Notes under the pieces: generated by a model
The model's database searches: none
The model's input: only the letters and a program-made list of their open reading frames with translations
Told to the model about the DNA's origin: nothing
Shown: positions 1 to 7,796 of the stretch, one piece after another
How positions within the stretch are numbered: the first letter of the stretch is position 1
Layout of the letters: each line of letters opens with the position of its first letter
Assembly (NCBI GenBank): GCA_023430285.1
Contig: JAEZAV010000189.1
Coordinates: forward strand, 1 to 16,389
Origin: Methanobacteriota archaeon
GTDB taxonomy: Archaea > Methanobacteriota > Methanobacteria > Methanobacteriales > Methanobacteriaceae
Direction of reading: 5' to 3'
Length of the DNA: 16,389 nucleotides
Position numbers and translations under genes: made by a program

Positions 1-2
1 TG

Positions 3-200
3 TACAAGCATGGCCTAAATGTTCATGAAATTGCTGAACTACTCCCAAACAGGAGTAAAGCAGCAGTAAATGCTAAACTAACGAGGGATGCTTTGTACTA
101 TCACAAACCTCCCTGTGAAAGACCATACGACTTCAACGAAGCAAAAACATTGGAAAAGCTGATTAGAAATAAAAACAAGAAACACAGCACCCCAGATTAA
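3..200 (+). CDS. Myb/SANT-like DNA-binding protein, C-terminal part (5' end outside window)
   Basis: An open frame enters from the left edge and stops at TAA 198-200, leaving 65 residues. The visible start, with HGLNVHEIAELLPNRS followed by an AAVNAKL helix, resembles the third helix and preceding turn of Myb/SANT or helix-turn-helix modules (pattern: x-EIA-xLLPxRS-xxAVxxKL), which usually bind DNA. The tail is basic (RNKNKKH). No start is visible, so length and any additional domains are unknown. The stop lies 43 bases before the GAPDH start and I see no clear TATA box in that gap, so the two genes may be co-transcribed. The fold assignment rests on a short motif and is moderately secure; the cellular role is not known. 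Confidence 0.6.
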   Translation, partial: YKHGLNVHEIAELLPNRSKAAVNAKLTRDALYYHKPPCERPYDFNEAKTLEKLIRNKNKKHSTPD

Positions 201-243
201 TTAAAAACAAAATAACAAGCCATAAGTTAATGCGGAGTTTAAA

Positions 244-1254
244 ATGAAATACATAGGAATAAATGGATATGGAACCATCGGCAAAAGGGTTGCAGATGCC
301 ATAGCGCTACAAGAAGATATGAAACTCGTTGGAGTAACCAAACGAACACCTAACTTCGAGGCTAAAATGGCTGCAGATTTAGGTTACGATATTTATATGA
401 GCGATCCAACTAAAGAACAACTTTTTGAAGATGCAAACATCAAAGTAGCTGGAACCATTGATGATCTCTACGAAAAAATCGATTTGATCATTGACTGTAC
501 TCCCGAAGGTGTGGGTGTAAAAAATCTCAAAGCCTACCAAAGGGTAGGGATTAAGGCAATATTCCAAGGTGGTGAAAATCACGAAGAAATTGGGAGATCC
601 TTCAACTCAGCTGCAAATTACGATGAAAATATTGGTGCAGACTATGTGAGGGTTGTTTCCTGTAACACCACAGGTTTGTGCAGAACATTAGCTCCATTAA
701 TCGAACTTGCAAAAATCAAAAAGGTCAGGGCTGTTTTGGTTAGGAGAGGTGCAGATCCAAGTCAAGTCACCAAGGGCCCAATAAATTCAATAGTTCCCAA
801 TCCACCTAAAACACCATCTCATCATGGTCCTGATGTTCAAACCGTGCTCCAGGGAGTTAATATCTACACAATGGCACTTCTGGTTCCAACAACACTAATG
901 CACCAGCACAACATCATGGTGGAGCTCGATTCTAAACTCATGGTTGATGATGTTTTAAACAAATTCGAGGAAAGCTCCAGAGTCATCATTGTGGATGGTG
1001 AAAAGGGTTTGGGTTCTACTGCTGAAATAATGGAGTACGCAAAGGATCTTGGAAGGTTGAGATCAGATCTTTATGAAATTGCTGTGTGGAGAGGATCAAT
1101 AAACATCGTAGATAACGAGCTTTACTACATGCAGGCTGTGCATCAGGAATCTGATGTGGTGCCTGAAAATGTAGATGCTGTAAGAGCTCTTCTGGAAATG
1201 GATGATTCCCATGGATCCATATCCAAAACCAATCACAGCATGGGGATTCTATAG
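244..1254 (+). CDS. gap: Archaeal (type II) glyceraldehyde-3-phosphate dehydrogenase
   Basis: This cytosolic enzyme interconverts glyceraldehyde 3-phosphate and 1,3-bisphosphoglycerate with NAD(P), in methanogens mainly serving gluconeogenesis. The 336 residues match the usual length of the archaeal family. The N-terminal GINGYGTIGKR (residues 5-15) is the Rossmann nucleotide-binding loop. The catalytic cysteine is C140 in VVSCNTTGLCR. R167 and the histidine near 220 in TLMHQHN fit the conserved phosphate-binding and catalytic positions of archaeal GAPDH. The start is supported by GGAG at 234-237, six bases before the ATG. The upstream neighbour is a Myb/SANT-like gene 43 bases away and the downstream neighbour is a sulfite-reductase-like gene with its own ribosome site. 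No key residue is missing, so the identification is secure; coenzyme preference cannot be read from the sequence by eye. Confidence 0.97.
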   Translation: MKYIGINGYGTIGKRVADAIALQEDMKLVGVTKRTPNFEAKMAADLGYDIYMSDPTKEQLFEDANIKVAGTIDDLYEKIDLIIDCTPEGVGVKNLKAYQRVGIKAIFQGGENHEEIGRSFNSAANYDENIGADYVRVVSCNTTGLCRTLAPLIELAKIKKVRAVLVRRGADPSQVTKGPINSIVPNPPKTPSHHGPDVQTVLQGVNIYTMALLVPTTLMHQHNIMVELDSKLMVDDVLNKFEESSRVIIVDGEKGLGSTAEIMEYAKDLGRLRSDLYEIAVWRGSINIVDNELYYMQAVHQESDVVPENVDAVRALLEMDDSHGSISKTNHSMGIL

Positions 1255-1276
1255 ATTCTGTACATTTCCCAAAAAA

Positions 1277-1289
1277 TTCTTTTTTTAAT
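1277..1289 (+). terminator. T-rich 3' end after gap
   Basis: A run of seven T (1280-1286) within a T-rich stretch begins about 25 bases after the gap stop codon. Archaeal RNA polymerase commonly terminates at such oligo-T tracts without a hairpin. This is a position-based inference. Confidence 0.4.
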
Positions 1290-1336
1290 CTTCATTGCTT
1301 TTCAAAGGACGGACTGAAAAACTATTTTCACACACT

Positions 1337-1350
1337 AAAAATTATTATCC
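1337..1350 (+). promoter_or_regulatory. Possible TATA box of the Dsr-like gene
   Basis: An A/T-only stretch (AAAAATTATTAT) lies about 40-50 bases before the ATG at 1386. This would put the transcript start near 1368-1372, just ahead of the GAGGT ribosome site at 1373-1377. The match to the archaeal TATA consensus is weak. Confidence 0.3.
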
Positions 1351-1385
1351 TAAAACCCAGATAGTAAAGGTTGAGGTAATAGTTT

Positions 1386-2057
1386 ATGGTGACAAAAGAG
1401 AACATACCTGAAAAGGGTGCTGCAGTGCAAAAGGACATGAAAAGTTTTGCAATAATTCCATATCTCCCCGGTGGACTGGTTGATCCTAAAACACTCCACA
1501 AAATTGCGGATGTTGCTGATAAGTATGGGGTTAAAATTATAAAATTAAATTCAGAACATAGAATAGGATTTTACGGAGTTAAAGAAGAGGATATTGATGC
1601 TATTTGGGCTGATCTTGATATGGAGCCTGGTGGTTTCACAGGAAAATGTGTGAGGGCTTCAAAATTTTGTATAGGAGATAGTTCCTGTAAGAAGGCATAT
1701 AAAAACACCATCAACATCGGCCTTAAGATTGATGAGAAATTTCACAGGATGAAAACACCTAACAAGGTAAAAATAGCTATATCTGGCTGTACCAACTCCT
1801 GCGGTGAATCTAATGTAAGGGACATAGGTTTGATTGGAACACCTAAGGGTTGGAAACTTCTGGTTGGAGGGACCTGTGGTCTTCAGGCAAGACCTGGAAA
1901 ACTGCTGGCTGAAAACCTGTCTGAAAGTCAGGTCATGATCTACATCGAAAAAATATTGGACTACTATGTAGAAAAGGACATGCCCAACCGTATGGGAGTT
2001 TTCATCGATAAAATTGGGTTTGAAAGGTTCAAAGAAGATATTAAAAACAGTTTATAA
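1386..2057 (+). CDS. Small dissimilatory-sulfite-reductase-like protein (siroheme/[4Fe-4S] nitrite/sulfite reductase family)
   Basis: This 223-residue protein has the layout of a nitrite/sulfite reductase ferredoxin-like half domain (about residues 20-80) followed by the siroheme-[4Fe-4S] domain. The cluster motif is complete: C95-x5-C101, then C135-x3-C139 in SGCTNSCGE, with extra cysteines at 88 and 164. The length is about half that of assimilatory reductases and there is no extra ferredoxin or F420H2-oxidising domain. It therefore fits the small stand-alone 'Dsr-like protein' class described in methanogens, not Fsr. A siroheme-linked redox reaction on sulfite, nitrite or a related substrate is likely, but the substrate is unknown. 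GAGGT at 1373-1377 supports the ATG, with an eight-base spacing. No siroheme synthesis or sulfur gene is visible nearby. Confidence 0.88.
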   Translation: MVTKENIPEKGAAVQKDMKSFAIIPYLPGGLVDPKTLHKIADVADKYGVKIIKLNSEHRIGFYGVKEEDIDAIWADLDMEPGGFTGKCVRASKFCIGDSSCKKAYKNTINIGLKIDEKFHRMKTPNKVKIAISGCTNSCGESNVRDIGLIGTPKGWKLLVGGTCGLQARPGKLLAENLSESQVMIYIEKILDYYVEKDMPNRMGVFIDKIGFERFKEDIKNSL

Positions 2058-2073
2058 AAAACCATTATTTTAT

Positions 2074-2082
2074 CTTTTTTTT
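2074..2082 (+). terminator. Oligo-T terminator after the Dsr-like gene
   Basis: Eight consecutive T at 2075-2082 lie 18 bases after the stop codon, a typical archaeal 3' end for the rightward gene. Confidence 0.5.
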
Positions 2083-2116
2083 AATCCCACATACTTTGGC
2101 TAATTTAAACTAAAAT

Positions 2117-2160
2117 AAAAAAGTGATTGGACTTGAATGTGTTAAACTGGTTTTCAAGTC
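2117..2160 (-). terminator. Hairpin plus T-run terminator of the 2166-2414 gene
   Basis: GACTTGAA (2130-2137) pairs perfectly with TTCAAGTC (2153-2160) across a 15-base loop. On the minus strand this hairpin starts five bases past the stop codon and is followed after seven bases by six U (A-run at 2117-2122). It lies between two convergent genes. Confidence 0.5.
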
Positions 2161-2165
2161 TAGTT

Positions 2166-2414
2166 TTAGTAGCGCCTACTGTTTCTGGTTATAGCATCTT
2201 TTAAATGGTTAAATTGTCTCTCAAAATCATTTAGTCTGTCTGTTAGTTCTTGATTTTTTCTGCGAAGATCTTCCATATCTCGACTCATCCTGTACATCAA
2301 CTCATCAATTTCAGATCCACCTGTTCTTCTACTAGAATTTCCTGTAACCATGTCAGAAGCTTGTTTTTGGACTTGATCCACTGCACTATCCATAATTCTT
2401 TTTGGGTCAAACAT
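2166..2414 (-). CDS. Small hypothetical coiled-coil protein
   Basis: I do not recognise a named family for this 82-residue protein. It is hydrophilic with no signal peptide or membrane segment. Residues about 37-75 are rich in Glu, Arg, Gln and Leu (MSRDMEDLRRKNQELTDRL) with heptad-like spacing, so a coiled coil that drives oligomerisation is likely. The N-terminal part carries a Ser/Arg/Gly linker (about 26-33). The start is strongly supported by GAGGTA on the minus strand (2421-2426), six bases before the ATG. It has its own palindromic TATA-like site at 2462-2473 and a hairpin terminator, so it appears to be a single-gene transcript. A role as a scaffold or chaperone-like cofactor would be a guess. 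Confidence 0.75.
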   Translation of the reverse strand: MFDPKRIMDSAVDQVQKQASDMVTGNSSRRTGGSEIDELMYRMSRDMEDLRRKNQELTDRLNDFERQFNHLKDAITRNSRRY

Positions 2415-2461
2415 TTTTCATACCTCGCAAGAAAATTTATTAATTCATAGATCAACTTCAG

Positions 2462-2473
2462 TGATATATATCA
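2462..2473 (-). promoter_or_regulatory. Palindromic TATA-like site upstream of the 2166-2414 gene
   Basis: TGATATATATCA is a perfect 12-base palindrome about 50 bases upstream of the leftward ATG. Used as a TATA box it predicts a transcript start near 2440 and a leader of about 25 bases that contains the GAGGTA site. Its symmetry also makes it a possible operator. Confidence 0.4.
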
Positions 2474-2581
2474 TTATGGGGGAAGAAATGTTCCGGACAT
2501 AGAAGTAAATGTTTTAATACCTTTAATTTTTAATTCCGGGCAGTATAAATATGATTTTTAGCATAATCATTGTGGTGGGAT

Positions 2582-2593
2582 AAAAATATAAAT
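2582..2593 (+). promoter_or_regulatory. TATA box candidate for the methyltransferase at 2642
   Basis: AAAATATAAATA lies 49-60 bases before the ATG, giving a start near 2612-2617. A second TATA-like TATAAATA at 2544-2551 is followed immediately by an imperfect dyad (ATGATT 2551-2556 and AATCAT 2565-2570). Which of the two is used cannot be decided by eye. Confidence 0.4.
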
Positions 2594-2641
2594 ATTAACA
2601 CTAAAATATTGATTAAAAGTAAAATAAGGGATTGATTTTTT

Positions 2642-3445
2642 ATGGAAGATGAATATGTTCATGGATACTCAGAAATTGAGTCGGGTAGATTAGTTGATCA
2701 GGCAAACACACTCGCCAATCTTTTACACAGTGACACTGTTTACTCTGCAGGCAGTAAGGTTTTAGAAGCAGGGTGTGGAGTTGGGGCGCAAACTTTGATA
2801 TTGGCAGCTAACAGTCCAGACGCCCAAATAAAATCTGTAGATATCTCTGAAGAAAGTGTAAACAGGGCAAAACATTTATTAAAAGAGCATGAAGTTTCAA
2901 ATGTTGAATTTGAGGTAGCAGATATTTTTAATTTACCATTTGAATCTGAAACATTCGATCATATTTTTGTCTGTTTCGTACTCGAACATTTGAAGGACCC
3001 AATTGGGGCTCTGGAAGGTTTGAGGAGGGTGCTTAAAAGCGGTGGTTCCATCACGGTAATCGAAGGTGATCATGGTTCCTGTTACTTTTATCCAGAAACA
3101 GAGGAAGCTGTTAAAGCATGGAAATGTCTTGTTAAATGCCAAACTGGGCTTGATTGTAATCCCATGATTGGAAGGGAGTTATATCCACTTTTAAAAAATT
3201 CTGGGTTTAAAAATATTGGGGTTTCACCCAAGGTTGTCTATGTAGATTCAAGCCATCCTGAATTGGTTGAAGGGTTTAATAAAAAGACCATCATAGCAAT
3301 GGTGGAAGGTGTTAAGGACCAAGCCATTAACTCTGGAATGATCGACCATAAAACTTGGGAAAAGGGGATAAAAGATCTGTACAAAACCACAGAACCCGAT
3401 GGTGTGTTTTTTTACAACTTTTTTAAGGGAATTGGAATCAAATAA
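2642..3445 (+). CDS. Class I SAM-dependent methyltransferase (UbiE/Methyltransf_11-like)
   Basis: This 267-residue soluble protein has the class I methyltransferase core. Motif I is VLEAGCGVGAQ at residues 40-50. The acidic residue that binds the SAM ribose is D67 in SVDIS. Motif II/III runs through ADIFNLPF and FDHIFVCFVLEHL (93-117), and LKSGG follows near residue 130. The C-terminal 120 residues form an added region, with several Cys and Trp, that probably sets substrate choice. No membrane segment is seen, unlike the methyltransferase at 7797. The substrate is unknown: quinone- or small-molecule-type C/O-methyltransferases share this fold. The ribosome site is weak (AGGGA near 2627-2631). 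Convergent genes lie downstream after a 441-base gap, so it is probably monocistronic. Confidence 0.9.
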   Translation: MEDEYVHGYSEIESGRLVDQANTLANLLHSDTVYSAGSKVLEAGCGVGAQTLILAANSPDAQIKSVDISEESVNRAKHLLKEHEVSNVEFEVADIFNLPFESETFDHIFVCFVLEHLKDPIGALEGLRRVLKSGGSITVIEGDHGSCYFYPETEEAVKAWKCLVKCQTGLDCNPMIGRELYPLLKNSGFKNIGVSPKVVYVDSSHPELVEGFNKKTIIAMVEGVKDQAINSGMIDHKTWEKGIKDLYKTTEPDGVFFYNFFKGIGIK

Positions 3446-3460
3446 AAGTTTAAATTATAT

Positions 3461-3496
3461 CTACAAAAAAAATTCTGCTGTAATAGATTTTTGTAG
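3461..3496. repeat. Inverted repeat (9-bp stem) just after the methyltransferase
   Basis: CTACAAAAA (3461-3469) is the exact reverse complement of TTTTTGTAG (3488-3496), with an 18-base loop. It begins 16 bases after the stop codon at 3443-3445. It may fold at the 3' end of the rightward transcript, although no T-run follows it. Confidence 0.5.
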
Positions 3497-3709
3497 CTAA
3501 AGAAAATCATATGTATTGTACCTAACCAGTTTTGGATATTTTTTTAGGGGTTTAGAGTAAGGTAATTTAGAATTAAATGGGTATTCTTTGGGTTTGAATT
3601 TGTGTATGATTGGGGTGAAAATTGGGAAAATCAATTTAAAACATGAAAACGTTACAACTAACTGTGTCTATGTAAAAACATTTGACACACCCCCCAATAT
3701 TTAACCCTT

Positions 3710-3776
3710 GATATAAAGTACATAGTTGGGCTTACACAACCTCCTATTTTTTTGGTAAGCCCAACTCACTTATATC
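3710..3776. repeat. Compound inverted repeat with TATA-like outer arms
   Basis: AGTTGGGCTTAC (3724-3735) is the perfect 12-base reverse complement of 3755-3766, with a 19-base loop. Outside it, GATATAAAGT (3710-3719, + strand) is mirrored on the minus strand by GATATAAGT (3768-3776), so each arm reads GATATAA, a short spacer, then AGTTGGGCTTAC. The loop contains CCTCC on the plus strand, which is GGAGG on the minus strand. It could be a structured RNA, a regulatory site or a remnant of a small mobile element. No function can be assigned. Confidence 0.6.
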
Positions 3777-3807
3777 TTAAATTAACAGTTCCAAGAGTTT
3801 AACCAAC

Positions 3808-3818
3808 AAAAAAAAAAA
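3808..3818 (-). terminator. Oligo-T 3' end of the histidine kinase gene
   Basis: Eleven consecutive A on the plus strand give U11 on the leftward kinase transcript about 70 bases past its stop codon. This is the longest T-run in the window and a likely archaeal termination site. Confidence 0.5.
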
Positions 3819-3886
3819 TCTTTAAAATCTTGATTGCATCATATTTATTCTCAGGATAACCAAACTAAAATCAGGTGTAAACCTAA

Positions 3887-6800
3887 TTAGCCATTAAATC
3901 CTATTCTTTCCTTGTATTCCTGTTCTTTAAACTCTATAATAAATTTAGTTCCATGATCTGTGTTGAGTTCGATTTTTCCGTCGATTTGATCAACTAAATT
4001 GTTGACAAGTTGTAATCCCAAGGAATCTGTATTTCGGAAATCTAACGATTTGGGGAATCCTATACCGCTGTCAGATATTGTTAATACGTAGTTGTCTCCT
4101 GATTTTTTGAGGCATAGACAGATATTTCCTGAGGCATCATTTGGAAATGCGTACTTCAGGCTGTTGGATATGAGTTCGTTGATAATGAGTCCACATGGTA
4201 TTGCTGTTTCAATGTTTAAATTCAACTCATCAACATGGACCACAGGTTTTATTCTGTCTTTATTAACGTTGCATGAGTAGAATATGTCGGATATTAGCGT
4301 TACAATGTACTCATCGAACCTTATCTGTGTGAAATCATTTGAACTGTACAGTTTCTCATGGATCATGGCCATGGTTTTAACCCGCCCCTGGCTCTCCCTC
4401 AGAACATTTTGAGTTTCATCTTCATCAACATAATGGGTTTGAAGATTCAGCAGGCTGGAAACTATCTGCATGTTGTTTTTTACCCTGTGATGTATTTCTT
4501 TAAGAAGAATATCCTTCTCTTTCAGGGAGGCTTGAATATCTTTTTCCGCATTTTTTAGCTCTGTTATGTCTAAAATTGATGCTAATTCCTTTGTAGTTCC
4601 AGGAATACGTACTATTGTAACAAAAATATCCTTAACATCCCCAGCTTTGTTGATCAATTTTGTTTCGTACTTCATGGGAGCCGATTCTGATTTCATCCTC
4701 AAATCGAAATAATTCTCAAGTCTATCCAACTCAGTTTTCGCTACAAAATCTGTCCATTTTTTCTTGTTTTCAATTTCATCCTTAGCATAGCCTGATAAAT
4801 TTACGGCTTCTGTATTAAGTTCAGAAATGGTTTTATCCATCTCAATTATGACAGTCGCATTTCCAGTGTTCTCAAACATGGTCCTGTAGTATATTTCGGA
4901 TTCCTTAATCTTTTCTTCATCAATTATACGGCGTGTTACATCTGTAATAAATCCTTCTAACCACATTAACTCGTTGTTATCTGAAAATATGCCCCTTCCT
5001 TGTTCCCATACATATTTTGTACTACGATCCTTGGTGCATATTCTGTAGATCATCTTGAACTGTTCGTTCTTATTTAGGGCTTTTTGTATGGTGTCCCAAA
5101 CCCGCTCTCTATCATCGGGGTGAATGATTTCATTGTACGATACTTCTTTGTTTTCGATCAGATCTTCGGCATGGTAACCAGTTAAACTGTAACAACCCCC
5201 ACTCACAAATTCCATGGTCCATTTTGAGTCATTTTTACATCTGTATGCAACTCCTGGAAGGTTGCTTATTAATGTCTCAAAAACTCTTTGATTTTCCTTT
5301 AATGCTTCTTCCTTCTTCTTAAGTTCAGTTATGTCTGTTGCAATTATTAGGTAGTATACTGGAACATTATTTCTTTTGATTATGGTTAGTACTGTTTTAA
5401 CCCAGTGCATTTCTCCCTCCAAATCAATAACCCTGGATTCGTAGGGAGGTAGTTTCCCATCTTCAAGTAGCTTTGAAAACTTCGCCATGTGTAATGATTC
5501 ATCCTGAGGAGGGTATATATTGAGATCAATGAAACGTTTTCCCACTAAATTTTCCTTTGAAATACCTGAAAACTGTTCCGTTGCAGAGTTAACATCCAAT
5601 ATTTTTCCATCAAGACCTAAAACCAGGGTGTAATCTGGATCTAATTGGAAAAGTGTTTTGTATCTTTCTTCACTCTTTTGAAGTGTTTCTTCCATTTCCT
5701 TGCGTTCTTGAATTGGATGGGCAGTCACCACAATACCGTTAATTCCAGCAACATCCATCATGTTTTGGCTTACAGATTCCACAGGAAGATATTCTCCATC
5801 CGATTTCCTTATCCTGTACTCAGCAAACAATCCTTTATTACGGGTTTTGCTCACTTCCTCAAGATGTTCCTTGAATAATCCAACATCCTCATGATGGATA
5901 AAATCACTGGGATCCTTACCAGTTAAAAATTCATTAGAGTAACCTAAAATACGTTCAGATGTGGGGTAGCTGAAGGTTATGCGTCTTTCATTGTTTACTA
6001 TTATGAAAAGATCAGCTGAATTGTTGATGATGGAATGAAATCTATCCTCAACTTGTTTACGGTAGGTTATGTCCATAAACATGCCAGTTATAACATCCCC
6101 ATCTAAACTTGCACTGCTTAAAACATGAACTATTTGACCGTCCTTTCGAATATTTTCCCTTTCACATCTGGTAATTCTTCCCTTCTTACTTAACACCTCT
6201 AAAAATTCACGGCGATCATCCTTGTTCTTATAAACATCAATGATGTTATGGCTTTTCAGGTCTTCAATGCTGTCGTAATTGAACATGTTGGCCACACTTT
6301 GGTTTGCAAACAGAATTTCACCCTTCACATTGGTTTTGTAAATTCCGATTAGGGAGTTGTCAACCAGATCCCTGTACTGTTTCTCACTATCCTTCAGGGC
6401 TATTTCTGCCAACCTTCTCTCATTTTCTGCATCAATAACTTTAATTGCGAAGGACATATCCAATCCTATCTTGCTTATGAGTTCAATTTCATCTTCGAGG
6501 TAGTAATTTGGCTTGGAAGAGTAGATGTTGATGATTCCAATGATCTTTCCATCAATTTTAAGTGGAAGGGAAATTAATGAATGGTATCCACGATTAATAG
6601 CTTCTTCTCGCCATTCACAGTTCTTAAATGATTCAATTTTTCCCATAACACCTAAACTTCCATTTTTGAACTTTTTCAGCCAAAATTCCTGTAATATGGG
6701 GTCTTTGTAAATGTTGAGCGGAATTTTTTTCAGATACCCTGATTCATTTCCAGCGTAGGCCACAGGTTTGACATCCCCTGTTTCAAAATCAAGGACACCC

Positions 6801-7684
6801 ACCCAGGCCATTTCAAAATTTCCATACTCAATAAAAACATCACAGACAGTTTGGAACAGCTTATCTTTATCTTTAATTCGTAAAATTGATTGATTTATTT
6901 GACTGATGGTTGAATGTAGATGGTTAATTTCTTTTATTTTTTCTTCATACATTCTTACTTCAGTCAGGTCCTGAAAAAAACAGTGCGTCTGTTTAACAGA
7001 ATTAGAATCATCACATCCAACTGTGGCGTCGTAGGAAACAATGATATGTGATCCTCCATTTTTTTTCAGTTTGACTTCTGCCTTGTGAATTTCACCGGCA
7101 CTCTGGAACTCAGTGAAATTTTTTTCAAAATGTTCTACTGTGTTGGATGTCATGAACTCTGTGATATTTTTTCCTGTCACTTCTTCCTTGGAATATCCTA
7201 AAACATTCAAAAATGCTGCGTTCATGTCTAAAATGTTTCCTTCAGGGTCTAGGGAGTGATATGGAATGGGACTATTTTTAAAAAGTAGAGGAGGATTGTT
7301 TGTAACATCTGTGAGCTTCTTTTCAGTTTCGTGTTTGTAAACTAAAAATTCAACGGCATATTTAAGTTCTGTTGGGGTGAATGGTCTTTCCAGTTGATCA
7401 TGAAGTTGTTTGAGATTCAGTTGGTCTATTTCAAATTCTTCAGACGATTCAGTTATGAAAATTACTGGAATATTCAATTCATCAAGTATTTGTTGTAGTT
7501 CATCATAATTTTCTGTTGAGGCGAACTCCACCACAACCAAGTTATGGTCGATGTCTTGGGCACAAAATTCTTCAAAATTTGATGTCAGGGTTGACACATC
7601 AAAGCCCAAAGAGTTCAAAATATTAACTGTATCAGTGTTTTCGGATACTTTATCCCCAACTGTAAGTATTTTCAAGTGTGACAT
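3887..7684 (-). CDS. Soluble multi-PAS/GAF sensor histidine kinase (HisKA_2) with degenerate receiver
   Basis: This 1265-residue cytosolic signalling kinase has no membrane segment. The order is a receiver-like domain (about 1-120), PAS (131-245), GAF (255-420), five further PAS domains (about 432-545, 548-665, 672-790, 798-920, 926-1045), a HisKA_2 dimerisation domain and an ATPase domain. The phosphoacceptor motif is EIHHRVKNN with H1065/H1066. The ATPase N-box is INELISN (N1169, N1174), and the glycine boxes are DSGIGF (1205-1210) and SLGLQL (1221-1226). The receiver has Glu at 53 where the phosphorylated Asp normally sits and Arg instead of Lys before PF (residue 100), so it is probably not phosphorylated. 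No partner response regulator is in the window. The gene is divergent from a membrane methyltransferase, 112 bases apart. A GGGGG stretch precedes the ATG. The ligand is unknown. Confidence 0.95.
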   Translation of the reverse strand: MSHLKILTVGDKVSENTDTVNILNSLGFDVSTLTSNFEEFCAQDIDHNLVVVEFASTENYDELQQILDELNIPVIFITESSEEFEIDQLNLKQLHDQLERPFTPTELKYAVEFLVYKHETEKKLTDVTNNPPLLFKNSPIPYHSLDPEGNILDMNAAFLNVLGYSKEEVTGKNITEFMTSNTVEHFEKNFTEFQSAGEIHKAEVKLKKNGGSHIIVSYDATVGCDDSNSVKQTHCFFQDLTEVRMYEEKIKEINHLHSTISQINQSILRIKDKDKLFQTVCDVFIEYGNFEMAWVGVLDFETGDVKPVAYAGNESGYLKKIPLNIYKDPILQEFWLKKFKNGSLGVMGKIESFKNCEWREEAINRGYHSLISLPLKIDGKIIGIINIYSSKPNYYLEDEIELISKIGLDMSFAIKVIDAENERRLAEIALKDSEKQYRDLVDNSLIGIYKTNVKGEILFANQSVANMFNYDSIEDLKSHNIIDVYKNKDDRREFLEVLSKKGRITRCERENIRKDGQIVHVLSSASLDGDVITGMFMDITYRKQVEDRFHSIINNSADLFIIVNNERRITFSYPTSERILGYSNEFLTGKDPSDFIHHEDVGLFKEHLEEVSKTRNKGLFAEYRIRKSDGEYLPVESVSQNMMDVAGINGIVVTAHPIQERKEMEETLQKSEERYKTLFQLDPDYTLVLGLDGKILDVNSATEQFSGISKENLVGKRFIDLNIYPPQDESLHMAKFSKLLEDGKLPPYESRVIDLEGEMHWVKTVLTIIKRNNVPVYYLIIATDITELKKKEEALKENQRVFETLISNLPGVAYRCKNDSKWTMEFVSGGCYSLTGYHAEDLIENKEVSYNEIIHPDDRERVWDTIQKALNKNEQFKMIYRICTKDRSTKYVWEQGRGIFSDNNELMWLEGFITDVTRRIIDEEKIKESEIYYRTMFENTGNATVIIEMDKTISELNTEAVNLSGYAKDEIENKKKWTDFVAKTELDRLENYFDLRMKSESAPMKYETKLINKAGDVKDIFVTIVRIPGTTKELASILDITELKNAEKDIQASLKEKDILLKEIHHRVKNNMQIVSSLLNLQTHYVDEDETQNVLRESQGRVKTMAMIHEKLYSSNDFTQIRFDEYIVTLISDIFYSCNVNKDRIKPVVHVDELNLNIETAIPCGLIINELISNSLKYAFPNDASGNICLCLKKSGDNYVLTISDSGIGFPKSLDFRNTDSLGLQLVNNLVDQIDGKIELNTDHGTKFIIEFKEQEYKERIGFNG

Positions 7685-7712
7685 CTAAACCCCCGATATT
7701 ATATGGAATCGA

Positions 7713-7722
7713 TTATAATTAA
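7713..7722 (-). promoter_or_regulatory. Possible TATA box of the kinase gene
   Basis: On the minus strand, ATTATAAT lies about 30-38 bases before the kinase ATG, predicting a very short leader. A closer A/T stretch (ATATAATAT, about 7696-7704) is too near the start codon to serve as the TATA box of a leadered transcript. Weak by eye. Confidence 0.3.
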
Positions 7723-7749
7723 TAACTATTTAATCAAACTTACTTAGAA

Positions 7750-7760
7750 AAATTTATAAC
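7750..7760 (+). promoter_or_regulatory. Possible TATA box of the membrane methyltransferase gene
   Basis: AAATTTATAAC lies 37-47 bases upstream of the ATG at 7797, giving a start near 7780 that would place the GGGAGGATG ribosome site (7778-7786) at the very 5' end of the message. Confidence 0.35.
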
Positions 7761-7796
7761 ATCCCATATAATTTTTTGGGAGGATGGTTTATTTAA

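Larger units (their letters stand above)
3446..3886. other. 441-base non-coding stretch with two inverted repeats
   Basis: No open frame of useful length with a ribosome site is seen on either strand. The stretch holds a 9-bp perfect inverted repeat at 3461-3496, a larger compound inverted repeat at 3710-3776 and an A11 run at 3808-3818. G-rich patches occur around 3544-3630 and a C6 run (CCCCCC) near 3690. It separates two convergent genes, so promoters for flanking genes are not expected here. That makes the TATA-like sequences in the inverted repeat notable. Confidence 0.6.

Noticed and set aside
3446..3886. Possible CRISPR or tRNA in the non-coding stretch
   Set aside because: There are no regularly spaced direct repeats, and no cloverleaf with a TTC-loop pattern could be traced.
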